64,000 bases of DNA from CAVONV01 sp963697355 (GTDB lineage: Bacteria > Acidobacteriota > Vicinamibacteria > Marinacidobacterales > DATDRI01): assembly GCA_963697355.1 (NCBI GenBank), contig CAVONV010000021.1, positions 434,001 to 498,000 on the forward strand, written 5' to 3'. Under the pieces are notes generated by a model. That model saw only the letters and a list, made by a program, of their open reading frames with translations, was not told the DNA's origin and ran no database searches. Position 1 is the first letter of the stretch. The number at the start of each line of letters is the position of its first letter. Of the stretch, positions 9,311 to 19,118 are shown piece after piece. The position numbers and the translations under genes were made by a program.

Positions 9311-10912
9311 CTAGTTGCCGTTGAGCCGTCGGACGAACGCCTCAGCACAGCGCATCCCATCGATGGCCGCTGACATGATACCGCCCGCGTGTCCGGCGCC
9401 CTCGCCCATTGGATAGAGGCCCGCCGCAGATGGCGACTCGAGGGTTTGCCGGTCGCGGACGATCCGCACAGGGCAGGAACTACGCGACTCCGGCCCGACG
9501 ATGATCGCCTCGGGATTGCGTAGGATGGGCAGCCTCGAGCAGAGGTCGCCGAGCCCGCGGCGCAGCGCGTCAAGGACCCGCGTCGGCAGAAACTCCTCGA
9601 AGGGAGCCGGGGTGAGGGAGAGCGGGTAGCTCGACTCGGGCAGGTCGGTTGAAACCCGGCCCGCGAGGAAGTCCATGAGCCGCAGCGCAGGGGCACCGAA
9701 CGGCTGCTCGGCGAGCGCGCGGGCGCGGCCCTCGATTTCCTCCTGCAGCCCGATGCCCGCAAGTGGTCCCGAGCCACCAAACTCGGTCGGGTCGAGCGTG
9801 ACGACGAAGCCCGAGTTGGCGAAGCGGCCGCGGCGCCCCAGGGGTGACGCGCCGTTGACGCAGATGGTACCGGCTTTCTCGGTGGCGGGCAGGATCACGC
9901 CGCCGGGACACATGCAGAAGCTGAAGACATCGCCACCCGGGATCCGGGCCACCAAACGGTAGTCGGCGGGAGGCAACCGCGGGTGGGCGCAGAGATCCGG
10001 TCCGTACTGCATGCGGTTGATCAGGTGTTGGGGGTGCTCGATCCTGGCCCCGAGCTGAAAGGGCTTGCGTTCCATAGCCACGCCGATGTCGTGGAGCGTG
10101 CGGATGGTGTCGCGGGACGAGTGACCGAGGCCGAGAAACACGTTGTCTGCCTCGATCGCGCCGCCCGGTTCGACGTCGAGGCCCGAGACCCGGCCGTCTT
10201 CGATACGGAGGCCGGTCATGCGAGTGGAGAAGCGAAACTCGGTGCCGCGGTCACGGAGGGTGTTGCGGAAGTGACGGACGACCGCAGGTAAGCGGTTGCT
10301 GCCGATGTGGGGCTTGGCGTCGAAGAGGATCTCTCGTGGTGCGCCGTGGTCGACCAGAACCTCGAGCACCTCGCCCACCCGCGGGTTGTTGACCCGCGTG
10401 TAGAGCTTGCCGTCGGAGTAGGTGCCTGCGCCCCCTTCACCGAACAGCAGGTTGCTCTCCGGGTTGAACGGCTCACCCTTGAGAAACCGGTTCCACTGGC
10501 GCGTGCGTTCGGTGACCTCGAGGCCACGCTCGATGACGATAGGCTGGAGTCCTGCCTGGACCAACCTGTAGGCCGCGAAGAGGCCCGCGGGGCCGGAGCC
10601 GACGACCACTGGCGGTCTGCAGCTCACCGGTCGTAGCACCGTCCCGATCTCGACTCGCTCGGTTGCGTGGAAGGGCTCGACACGTGGCGGGACCTCAGCA
10701 AGCAGCGAGCGCTCCGTCTCGGGATAGACGTAGATAGCCAGGGTGTAGAGCCATCTCGGCCGGCGACGCTTTCGGGCATCGAGGGACATCTTGACGATTT
10801 TGCGGACCTCAACCTCCGCGGGTTCGAGCTCGAGGAGCTCGGCGCAGGCTTGTGCAAGGTCGTTCTCGTCCTGGTCGAGGGAGAGCGGGAGATTGCGGAC
10901 CAGGACCGTCAT
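9311..10912 (-). CDS. FAD-dependent dehydrogenase of the COG2509 type
   Basis: 533 residues. An N-terminal domain of about 85 residues (LVRNLPLSLDQDENDL) precedes a Rossmann FAD site (VVVGSGPAGLFAAYRL). The central region shows GEGGAGTYSDGKLYTR, a signature of the uncharacterised FAD dehydrogenases often labelled NAD(P)/FAD-dependent oxidoreductase, then FLGLGHSSRDT and a closing GEGAGHAGGIMSAAIDG FAD motif. Reaction unknown. The start at 10912 is preferred because AGGA sits just upstream; a longer in-frame start at 10975 lacks this. The coding sequence is visibly GC-richer than the genes to its right and is intact. Confidence 0.82.
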   Translation of the reverse strand: MTVLVRNLPLSLDQDENDLAQACAELLELEPAEVEVRKIVKMSLDARKRRRPRWLYTLAIYVYPETERSLLAEVPPRVEPFHATERVEIGTVLRPVSCRPPVVVGSGPAGLFAAYRLVQAGLQPIVIERGLEVTERTRQWNRFLKGEPFNPESNLLFGEGGAGTYSDGKLYTRVNNPRVGEVLEVLVDHGAPREILFDAKPHIGSNRLPAVVRHFRNTLRDRGTEFRFSTRMTGLRIEDGRVSGLDVEPGGAIEADNVFLGLGHSSRDTIRTLHDIGVAMERKPFQLGARIEHPQHLINRMQYGPDLCAHPRLPPADYRLVARIPGGDVFSFCMCPGGVILPATEKAGTICVNGASPLGRRGRFANSGFVVTLDPTEFGGSGPLAGIGLQEEIEGRARALAEQPFGAPALRLMDFLAGRVSTDLPESSYPLSLTPAPFEEFLPTRVLDALRRGLGDLCSRLPILRNPEAIIVGPESRSSCPVRIVRDRQTLESPSAAGLYPMGEGAGHAGGIMSAAIDGMRCAEAFVRRLNGN

Positions 10913-11270
10913 GATTGTCCTAAAGTCATGGATTGACTCGCGTTCTTCACCGGACGACAGTCCCCAAACCGGCATGGCCTTTCCTCTCGGACCATTTCAT
11001 TTTGGTCAGGAGGGACGAGAATAGGGCCAAGCCGAGTAATGGGCCACACGAATATTCTATCCGGGTCGGTCCGAAAGCAAAAAGCGACCTCCCGTGCTGA
11101 TTGTTCCGGTAGTCTACTCGCCCCTCGATCGAACCCGCTGGCCGGGAGTCTTTCTTATCGAGTTCTGAGAGGGGAGCTCTCAGACTCGAGGGAGTAGAGT
11201 CGAGTCTCGAGTCTCGCTTGACGCGCCCGCGAACGGACTCGATAATCACAGCATTCGAGGGAGGTATTCC
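10913..11270. other. Divergent intergenic region with paired hairpins
   Basis: About 358 bases between two divergent genes. It holds a perfect hairpin TCTGAGAG/CTCTCAGA (11164-11184, five-base loop) and a second inverted pair GACTCGAG/CTCGAGTC (11183-11190 with 11206-11213), followed by a promoter for the rightward gene. No gene seen. Confidence 0.55.
11218..11246 (+). promoter_or_regulatory. Sigma-70-type promoter of serine hydrolase gene
   Basis: TTGACG at 11218-11223, 17-base spacer, GATAAT at 11241-11246. GGGAGG lies seven bases before the ATG at 11271. The hairpins end immediately upstream of the -35 box. Confidence 0.5.
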
Positions 11271-12724
11271 ATGGTGCGTCTCGTTGCTCTGCTCTTTGCT
11301 CTCGTGCTCGTTCATCCCGCGACCGTTGTCGGACAGCAGCAGGAGGAAACTTACGATTATTGGCGCTTCAACCGGGACATGATCCGGTACGGCCAGCAGG
11401 CCATCTTCATGTGTAACGGCCTGTTCACGTCCAACCGCACTCTGGAACAGGTGTTCGCGCAGGAGCTCACGTTTCTGCGTCATCCGGTCGGAACGCCTGA
11501 GGGCGGCGACTACGTCGTCGATTGGGAGCGAAAGGCGGTGGCGATTGGGGCGCTCGGGAGGTACGCCGATTATGCGGGCCGCGTTCCGCAAGGGGTTCGG
11601 TTGCATCATCATGGCGCCCGATCAGACGTTCGAAGACCTCGAGAGCCTGCCGATTCTCGACGTGGCACCGCCGGACGGGGATGCCTCGGCCATCGCGTGG
11701 CCTGACGGCGATCTGACCGAGGACAAACCGCTTCCGCCCTCGGTGGACCGAGCGGCGCTCCAGGCGGCATCGGACTGGGCCTTCGACCGTGAGTCGCCGG
11801 AGCAGGTGACCCTCAGCCTGTTGATCGTCAAAGACGGCGAGATCATCCACGAACGTTATGCGCCCGGCGTCGATGTCACGACGCGGACCCGGACCTGGTC
11901 GACGGCGAAGAGCATCGCAGTGACGCTCATCGGCATGCTGGTCGACGAGGGCCGTCTCGCACTCGACGAGCCTCTCGGATTCGACTGGCTACCCGAAGTC
12001 TCCTCGCCCGAGAGCGACCCGCGCTCTGCGATCACGCTCCGCCACGTGCTCAACATGTCGAGCGGTCTCTATCCCGTGGACAACTCCGGCCTCGAGTACG
12101 CGACGGGCTCCGGTCTCGCATACTGGGCGGGTGCGAGCTCCGATCCAAGGCATGCGAAATCGCGGGTTGGTCCGCGAGCCGGGGACCTACTGGGACTACG
12201 AGAACTACGACACGCTGCTCGCCGTCTATGCCATGAAGCGCGCGCTCGGCGACGGAGTATCTGACCTTCCCGCGACGCGCGCTACTCGATCGCATCGGCA
12301 TGCGCAACACGCTCTTGAGCGTCGATCGTTTCGGGGACTTCATCCTCAGCAGCCAGGTCTATACCAACGCCCGCGATCTCGCGCGATTCGGGCTGCTGTA
12401 CCTTACAGGGCGGCGTGTGGAACGGCGAGCGGTTGCTCTCCGAGGAGTGGATCGACTTCGTCCGCACGCCCGCGCCCGCCACCGCCGAGCGCGGCAACTT
12501 CTACGGCGGCACAGTGGTGGCTCGTGCCCGACGATCGCACCGACGTGCCCAAGACGGCCTACTCGACTGCCGGAAACCGCGGGCAGTACGTCATCGTCGT
12601 CCCGACGCACGATCTCGTCATCGTCCGTCGCGGGCTGGACTACGGACGGCAGGGCTTCAATCGCTGGGACCTCACGAGAGAGGTGCTGAAGGCCGTCCAG
12701 GCGGAGTCGACAGAAAATGAGTAG
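11271..12724 (+). pseudogene. Exported serine hydrolase (class C beta-lactamase-like), several frameshifts
   Basis: One gene spread over three frames. A signal peptide (LVALLFALVLVHPATVVG) and ribosome site GGGAGG mark the start. The Ser-x-x-Lys nucleophile motif is in TWSTAKSIAVTL, the Tyr-x-Asn motif in YENYDTLLA, and the C-terminal strand in STAGNRGQYVIVVP, where the usual HxG or KTG triad is not present. Frame changes fall near 11550, 12150, 12258, 12404 and 12510. At 12404 and 12510 removing one base restores the reading frame. Pieces in order match penicillin-binding-protein-like hydrolases, which cleave esters, amides or beta-lactams. Resistance should not be inferred. The indels look like read errors, because no segment is missing. 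Confidence 0.7.
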
Positions 12725-12752
12725 CCGGAAATTGAGACGATTTGGAGCCCCC

Positions 12753-14948
12753 ATGAAAATCAAGCATCTGTCTTTTCGGTTAGCGACGACCACGTCCTTG
12801 CTGTTGCTCGTAGTCTGCGCTCCGAAAGTCGAAGACCCTGAGCTCGTTAGGCAGCGCGCCCACGCCGAGAACGTCACGATCATTCGAGACGACTTCGGGG
12901 TGCCCCACATCTACGGCAAGACCGATGCGGATGCGGTCTTCGGTTTGCTCTATGCCCAGAGCGAGGACGATTTCAACCGGGTGGAGCGCAACTACATTTG
13001 GGCGACCGGTCGACTGGCCGAGGTCGAAGGCGAGGAGGCGATTCATAGCGATCTGCGCGCGCGTCTATACATGACCGTTGACGAGGCGAAAGCGGCCTAC
13101 GATGCGGCACCAGACTGGCTGAAAAAGCTCTGTGACGCGTTCGCGGATGGGGTGAACTACTACCTCCATACGCATCCCGAGGTCGAACCGAAGCTTCTCA
13201 CGCGGTTCGAGCCCTGGATGCCGATGTTCTTCTCCGAGGGCTCGATCGGGGGCGACATCGAGCAAATCCCTTTGGACGGGATCCGGGCTTTCTATGACGA
13301 GGAGACGGCCGTCGAGAAACTCGCGAGCGCCAGAGCCCGGGAGGCCGAGCTCTTGCGAGCCGTCGGGTTCGAACGGCATTGCGATCTCCGGGAAACTGAC
13401 CGAATCCGGCGACGCCATGCTGCTCATCAACCCGCACACGTCTTTCTTCTTCCGCGGCGAGGTCCACGTCGTGAGCGAGGAAGGGCTGAATGCCTATGGC
13501 GCGGTCACGTGGGGCCAGTTCTTCGTATACCAGGGATTCAACGAGAACACCGGTTGGATGCATACCTCAACAGGGGTGGATTTCATCGATGAGTTCCTGG
13601 AAACCGTCGTCGAGCAGAACGGGAGGCTCGTGTACCGGTACGGCGAAGAGCTGCGTCCGGTGGACGTGTCCGAGGTCACGCTGAAGTTCAGGGATGGCGA
13701 CCGGATGTCGGAGCGCACCTTTCCGATGTACCACACCCATCACGGGCCGGTGACTCATAAGCTGGACGACAAATGGGTGGTCACCAAGATCAATTGGGAT
13801 CCCGTCAACGCGCTGCACCAATCGTACCTTCGGACGAAGCTCGGCGGACATGACGAGTTCTGGGAAATGATGGACATCCGCACGAACTCATCTAACAATA
13901 CGGTCTATGCGGATTCCCAGGGCAACATTGCTTACTACCACGGAAACTTCGTTCCAAAACGAGATCCTCGCTTCGACTATTCTCAACCGGTAGACGGCAG
14001 CAATCCCGAGACGGACTGGCAGGGGCTGCATTCCGTCGAGGAGATCGTGACCCTCGTCAACCCGGAGAACGGATGGATTCAAAACTGCAACTCCACGCCC
14101 TTCACGGCGGCGCTCGAGTACAGTCCGCGAAGAGAGGACTACCCCTCATACATGGCTCCGGACGCGGAGAATTTTCGCGGCATCCACGCCGTTCGTGTTC
14201 TGACGGGTCAGTCCGGGCTCACGCTCGATAAGCTAATCGAGCTCGCCTACGATCCCGTACCTGCCCGGCTTCGAGGGTCTGATTCCGGGTCTCGTTTCCG
14301 CTTACGACGAAGCCGGCCCCAAGCCCTCTGAGATCGCCGAAGCGATCGACGTCCTACGAAGCTGGGACTTTCGCGTTTCGACGGAGTCCGTCGCCATGAC
14401 ACTCGCGCACTTCTACGGAACCGCTCTACACCGCGGAGGGCGACAATCCCGAGGGCCTGCGCGGAATGGATTTGATCCGGTACTTCGGCCACGAGTCGCC
14501 TCGCTCCGAGCGATTGCGCATCTTCTCGAAAACGGTTCAGAAGCTCGAAGCCGACTTCGGTCGATGGAACATACCCTGGGGCGAGGTCAATCGCTACCAG
14601 CGTTTGAATGGAGATATCGACCAACGATTCGATGACGACGCTCCCAGCTTGCCGGTGCGGATGGCCTCGGGCCGTTGGGGTGCGCTGGCTTCTTTTGGCT
14701 CCCGCAGCCGTCCCAACACCAAACGTTTATACGGTACCAGCGGGAATAGTTTTGTGGCGGTCGTCGAGTTCGGTGACAGGGTCCGAGCGAAAAGCCTGTT
14801 GGCCGGGGGGCAAAGTGGAGACCCGGCGTCACCGCACTTCGACGACCAGGCCGAGCGCTACGTCGACCGGCAGTTCAAGGACGTCGCCTACTATCGCGAG
14901 GACGTCGAGAGAAGGGCGGAGCGAACCTATCATCCCGGAGAGCGCTAG
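12753..14948 (+). pseudogene. Penicillin acylase family N-terminal nucleophile hydrolase, frameshifted
   Basis: Starts at ATG 12753 with GGAG five bases upstream and a hydrophobic export signal (TTSLLLLVVCAP). The alpha-chain region has IRDDFGVPHIYGKTDADAVFGLLYAQSED. After a frame change near 13350 the autoprocessing site appears as GSNGIAISGK, where the Ser becomes the N-terminal nucleophile, followed by LLINPHTSFFF. Two more shifts occur near 14260 (one extra base after GATCC restores DPYLPGFEGLIPG) and near 14412. The C-terminal frame ends RAERTYHPGER. Family members deacylate beta-lactams, acyl-homoserine lactones or aculeacin-type lipopeptides; the substrate is unknown. It follows the serine hydrolase closely and precedes an acyl-amino-acid deacylase, which fits amide scavenging. 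All segments are present, so the gene is probably functional. Confidence 0.75.
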
Positions 14949-14966
14949 CCGAAAGCTGAACCACGT

Positions 14967-14984
14967 GACCGGTACCTTTTTTGG
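14967..14984. repeat. Possible decayed inverted copy of the GGTGCCAGGCAC repeat
   Basis: GTGACCGGTACCTTTTTT resembles the reverse complement of the repeat core plus its A-run (15 of 18 bases against GTGCCTGGCACC plus T-run). It lies directly after the acylase gene. Confidence 0.35.
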
Positions 14985-15059
14985 CAACGTCTGACGGCGT
15001 CATTCTAATGTTTTGTTACGGTAACCCTAAAGTGGCGTTGCAAAGTATAGGTGGAAAGA

Positions 15060-16730
15060 ATGAGTAGATGTGAAGAAGGAAAACGGGAAGTTCGACGGAC
15101 GGCTTGGGTCACTCTTGTGGTTTCATGCCTTGTCGGTCTGGGAAGCCACGTCTCCGCGCAGGAAGAGCAAGAAGCCAACAAGGTGGTTTTCAGTGTAATT
15201 CTGGAGGGCGGAAACGTCTACGATGGGCTCGGAGGCGATCCCGTCGTTTCGGACGTGGGGATTCAAGGCGATCGGATTGCTGCTGTGGGAGACCTCAGCG
15301 AACGTCGCGCCGGCCGTCGGATTAACGTGAGCGGAATGGCGGTCGTCCCCGGATTCATCGACATTCACAGCCATGGCGTGCGTGGGATCTTCCGTCACCC
15401 TCTGGCGCAAAACTATATCCGCCAGGGTGTAACCACCGCGATCGGCGGGCCTGACGGAGGTTCACCTTATCCCATTGCGGAGTTTCTGGGCGAGCTCGAT
15501 GCCTTTCCCGCAGCCATCAATTTCGGTCTGATGGTGGGACATGGAACGGTTCGCCGGATGGTTATTGCCAATGAAGATCGAGACCCTACGGCGGATGAAC
15601 TCGAGCGCATGAAAGAGCTCGTCGAGACGGGCATGAAAGAGGGTGGCTTTGGTCTTTCTACGGGATTGAAGTACGTGCCGGGGGCCTATTCCAAAACGGA
15701 GGAGGTCATCGAGCTTGCGAAAGTGGCGGGGCGTAACGGGGGGATCCATGTCAGTCACATGCGTGAGGAAGGGCTCGGTCTGATCGAAAGTGTCCGGGAG
15801 ACGATTCGAATTGGAGAAGAAGGTGGCTTGCCGACCCAAATCACCCACCACAAAGTCGTGGGAGCCAAAATGTGGGGTGCCAGCAAAGAAACTCTTTCCC
15901 TCGTGGATCAGGCCCGGGCTCGAGGCGTCGATGTAACCATCGATCAGTATCCTTACACGGCATCGAGCACGACATTGGACATCCTCTTTCCCGCATGGAG
16001 CCTCGAAGGGAGCGATGAGGACCAGGACGCCCGCCTCCGAAATCCGGCCGAACGCGCACGCATCAAAGAAGGAGTCACGAACAACCTTCTCGTGGACCGT
16101 GGTGGGGGAGACCCTGCCAACGTGGTCGTCGCCCGATGCAGCTGGAACGTTGCGCTCAACGGCAAGAGTCTTGCCGATATACTTAGAGACCAGGGACGTC
16201 CGGTGACCATTCAGGAAGCAGCGGAACTAGCATTGGAGCTCAAGGAAAAAGGCGGCTTTTCGGGAGTCTTTCATGCGATGAAGGAAGAGGACGTTCAGCG
16301 CATCATGCAGCATCCGGAAACTATGATCGCTTCGGACGGCGGCATCGTGGCACCGGGAGAAGGTGTCCCGCACCCCAGAAACTACGGAACCTTCGCTCGC
16401 GTCTTGGGACACTACTCCCGTGACTCGAAACTGTTCTCCTTTTCAGAAGCCGTCAAAAAGATGACCAGCCTACCGGCGCGCCGACTCGGGTTGGGTGATC
16501 GGGGCATTATCCAGGGAGGTGCCGCGGCTGACATTGCCGTGTTGAAACCCGAAGACATAAGAGATGTCGCGGTTTTCTCCGACCCCCATCAATATGCCAC
16601 GGGGACGGTTCACGTTTTCGTGAACGGCGTCGCCGTACTCCTCGACGGCGAGGTCACCGGCGCCCGTCCTGGAAAGGCACTCCGGCGACCGGTCAAAACA
16701 CGAACGGAGACACTCAACCAACTCAACTAA
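15060..16730 (+). CDS. Exported N-acyl-D-amino-acid deacylase (D-aminoacylase family)
   Basis: 556 residues. The ATG at 15060 is chosen over a GTG at 15051 because AGGTGGA lies upstream at good spacing; a signal peptide follows (LVVSCLVGLGSHVSAQ). The amidohydrolase fold shows an N-terminal sandwich (LEGGNVYDGLGGDPV), the HSHG metal pair, GFGLSTGLKYVPGAY, HVSHMREEG, ITHHKVVG, the catalytic Asp in IASDGGI, and the closing PADI-like strand (AAADIAVLKPEDI). Family members hydrolyse N-acyl-D-amino acids to D-amino acid plus fatty or acetic acid; the specific substrate is unknown. The stop codon abuts the dispersed repeat at 16729. It may work with the upstream acylase and the other exported amidohydrolases. 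Confidence 0.85.
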   Translation: MSRCEEGKREVRRTAWVTLVVSCLVGLGSHVSAQEEQEANKVVFSVILEGGNVYDGLGGDPVVSDVGIQGDRIAAVGDLSERRAGRRINVSGMAVVPGFIDIHSHGVRGIFRHPLAQNYIRQGVTTAIGGPDGGSPYPIAEFLGELDAFPAAINFGLMVGHGTVRRMVIANEDRDPTADELERMKELVETGMKEGGFGLSTGLKYVPGAYSKTEEVIELAKVAGRNGGIHVSHMREEGLGLIESVRETIRIGEEGGLPTQITHHKVVGAKMWGASKETLSLVDQARARGVDVTIDQYPYTASSTTLDILFPAWSLEGSDEDQDARLRNPAERARIKEGVTNNLLVDRGGGDPANVVVARCSWNVALNGKSLADILRDQGRPVTIQEAAELALELKEKGGFSGVFHAMKEEDVQRIMQHPETMIASDGGIVAPGEGVPHPRNYGTFARVLGHYSRDSKLFSFSEAVKKMTSLPARRLGLGDRGIIQGGAAADIAVLKPEDIRDVAVFSDPHQYATGTVHVFVNGVAVLLDGEVTGARPGKALRRPVKTRTETLNQLN

Positions 16731-16758
16731 AAGGTGCCAGGCACGCTGTTCCGCTTTT
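16729..16758. repeat. Dispersed repeat copy 2 (GGTGCCAGGCAC type)
   Basis: Differs from 1137-1166 at a single base in 30. It starts within the stop codon region of the deacylase gene. Confidence 0.75.
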
Positions 16759-16825
16759 GCCCTGAAGCGATTGTTCTCGGCGTTGCAAGCCGAGTCCGCC
16801 GATGAAGCATCGAGTGCGAACGCTA

Positions 16826-17413
16826 CTACCGAACCACCCGGGAGATCCGAAGCAACTCCGACGACAGCTCGTGTTTCTCTTCTTTCATCCGGCGAAGATT
16901 GACAACGATCTGCGAGCCGCCGGCCTCTGGATCGGTACTCACGGAGACGTGGCCGGCCTCGGAAAGAGAGGGCGTTCCCGAGATCGATAGCACGCCGGCT
17001 TCGGTACAGAATTGCTTGGGGCCCGTGACTTCGGTGCCGGGCAAGAAATAGACGACTGAATTCTTGAGCGTCCAGCTCTCATCGCTATGGATACCGCCTT
17101 TACCGGACACAACGACGATTTTTTCCCCCGAACGTAGCTCAATCGATTCACTTTCCCAAACGATCGTGGGTCGGATGCCGACCTCACGAAATCCTTTGGC
17201 CAGCTCATCAACTACGGCTTCACCCTTTGTCGCTCCCACGATGAAAACGTGGAGCTCCCGCGCGCGTTGAAAAGTGCGATCGTAGGCCAGGACTTTCTTG
17301 AAGACTGTTCCTTGGCTGCCCTCGGCAACCGACCCTCCCTCTCCCTGTAGGGAGGGCGTCCCGAGACCGACAATCATCACCATCGTCAGCCATAGGACGG
17401 GTTGGCTCTTCAT
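16826..17413 (-). CDS. YfiR/DUF4154-like periplasmic protein
   Basis: 195 residues with an N-terminal signal (WLTMVMIVGLGTPSLQG). The rest has the shape of the DUF4154 (YfiR) family: an early KKVLAYDRTF strand, LHVFIVGA near the first third, GVLSISGTPSLSEAG in the middle and a closing IVVNLRRMKEEKHELSSELLRISRVV helix, which matches the family's typical end. YfiR proteins sit in the periplasm and restrain diguanylate cyclases in Pseudomonas; in Acidobacteriota they often accompany sensor proteins. Here the next gene on the same strand encodes an FHA-EAL protein, so a cyclic-di-GMP link is possible but not shown. There is no recognisable partner kinase. Confidence 0.6.
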   Translation of the reverse strand: MKSQPVLWLTMVMIVGLGTPSLQGEGGSVAEGSQGTVFKKVLAYDRTFQRARELHVFIVGATKGEAVVDELAKGFREVGIRPTIVWESESIELRSGEKIVVVSGKGGIHSDESWTLKNSVVYFLPGTEVTGPKQFCTEAGVLSISGTPSLSEAGHVSVSTDPEAGGSQIVVNLRRMKEEKHELSSELLRISRVVR

Positions 17414-17657
17414 CGTTTCGCCTCCATTCCGTTTCGCGGCATAAGAAGAAGTCGTAGCTGTTGCTTCTAAGGGAGCGATACAAGGAACGTGCCATGACTA
17501 CGAAATGGTCTTAAACCCTAGTTGAAGAGTTGTTTGTGCGGATCGCTTACCGCGACCCTGTAGGTAAAGGCCCCTACATCAGGAGATGGGGTGTTTAAAA
17601 AAGTCAAAAGGTGGTGCCAAGGTTCTAGGGCCGCATTCGCGGAGGCCCTCGAACCGG

Positions 17658-18809
17658 CTACAGTTGCTCGATAGGCATGGGATGGCCGAAGTAATAACCC
17701 TGAGCGTGAGTAAACCCAATATTGGTGCACACATCAGCTTCGGCCTCGGTCTCGATTCCTTGTGCGACGGTTCGAACCATCAAATCATGGGCGGCGGACA
17801 CCAATGACGTGAGGAGTCGTCGTTTCGATGGCGGAGCCTGATCAATCGCCCGAATAAACCGCATGTCGAACTTCAAGTATTCCGGTGGGGCCTCCGCCAA
17901 CTCGAGAAGTCTTCCTTGGCTCACTCGGAAATCATCGTAAGCTAGGCCGATATTCAACTCGTAGAACAGCGCCCGCAGATTGGCGATGGTGGTTGCTTCC
18001 GCCTGAGCGCTCTCTCGCATCTCGATGACAAGATTGATGTCGGGTGCGAGGTCACGCAGTTTCTTGATGGAACGGAACAATAGGTTCCCCTCCAGCTCGC
18101 TCGGGTGGGTTTTGAGGAATAGGGTCGGGATATTCACCATGCTTCCCAAGATATCCAGGGCTTTGTTCCGGAACAATTGGCTCAAGTCGGCTTCAACGCC
18201 CACGCTGGCGGCGATGCGAAACAGCTCGATGGGGCCGGTGGGCAGATTAGGATGTCGGCCTCGGCCGAGAGCTTCGTAGCCGGCAAGCGAACCCTCTGGA
18301 AGCTTGACGAGGGGCTGGAATACGGGAAAGACCGTACCTTCTCGCAACAACTCGGCGAGGTCGCCGGTGCCTTCGACGAATCGGTAGGGCGCCTCGACTT
18401 CACTGCTAAGAGCCACCGTTGTGGGCACTTGGCCCAGTTCGTCACCGGACTCCGTGGGTGGCAATTCGTTCCGACCCAGTCGCAGCTCGACGCCCGCAAA
18501 GCGAAGGATGTCACCTTCGCGAATCGGTTCGTTGTCGATCCGCCTGCGGTTGAGGTATGTCCCGTTGGTGCTCTTCAGGTCTCGAACGCGCAGGCCCCCT
18601 CGGTCCTGATAGATTTCGGCATGCTCCTTGGAAACCGACTCCCAGGGCAGAGTCAGAGCCAGCCCGTGTAGACGGCCAATGCGAAACGGAAAAGGGTAAA
18701 CTGGAAGCCTCAAGCACTTCCCGTCTTCCACGAAACTTTCAAGGTACCAACTGGTCGATAGGACGCGCTTCAACCTACCGGTCTGGGTTTTCGTGTCGTT
18801 TTTTGTCAT
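17658..18809 (-). CDS. FHA domain - EAL domain protein
   Basis: 383 residues, cytosolic. The FHA domain (about 40-112) has RIGR (43-46), SVSKEHAEI (60) and DLKSTNGTYLN (78-87), a phosphothreonine-peptide reader. The EAL domain (about 150-383) keeps E179 in YEALGRG, E263 in VIEMRES, D292-D293, K313 and E353, but the usual Asn of the second motif reads T234 (FLKTHP) and the DFGTG loop reads DFRVS. Catalysis of c-di-GMP hydrolysis is therefore doubtful; it may bind the nucleotide or act by contact. The start at 18809 lies just before the charged N-terminus and is favoured over an in-frame start at 18860. Confidence 0.82.
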   Translation of the reverse strand: MTKNDTKTQTGRLKRVLSTSWYLESFVEDGKCLRLPVYPFPFRIGRLHGLALTLPWESVSKEHAEIYQDRGGLRVRDLKSTNGTYLNRRRIDNEPIREGDILRFAGVELRLGRNELPPTESGDELGQVPTTVALSSEVEAPYRFVEGTGDLAELLREGTVFPVFQPLVKLPEGSLAGYEALGRGRHPNLPTGPIELFRIAASVGVEADLSQLFRNKALDILGSMVNIPTLFLKTHPSELEGNLLFRSIKKLRDLAPDINLVIEMRESAQAEATTIANLRALFYELNIGLAYDDFRVSQGRLLELAEAPPEYLKFDMRFIRAIDQAPPSKRRLLTSLVSAAHDLMVRTVAQGIETEAEADVCTNIGFTHAQGYYFGHPMPIEQL

Positions 18810-19118
18810 GGTGCTACCTGAGGGCTCAAAGGGAGCCGAGAGCGTCCGTCCCAGCAGCACCCGACACTATCTGGCGCCCCTCGGCAATGGGCGCCCCGGC
18901 CTGCTGGCCCGATCCACCCCCACCGCCAAACTGCTGGAAGAGCATGGCGTGATCTCGAGCGTTTGAACCGTTCCACCCGGAGAAACCCCGATGGCGAACA
19001 CTGGGGCTTCTTTCGGCAAGGAATCCTACATTATTACACCGAGCGAACTCAAGAGTCGCGTGTTGACGCCTCCATCAAACAATTTCAGTCCCAGCCGCAC
19101 ATCAAGGCTTCCTCGGGC
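18810..19118. other. Intergenic stretch with GC hairpin
   Basis: No supported gene. It contains a perfect GGCGCCC/GGGCGCC hairpin (18873-18895, nine-base loop) without a T-run. The hairpin could end or process the leftward transcript of the SnoaL-like gene. Confidence 0.45.
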
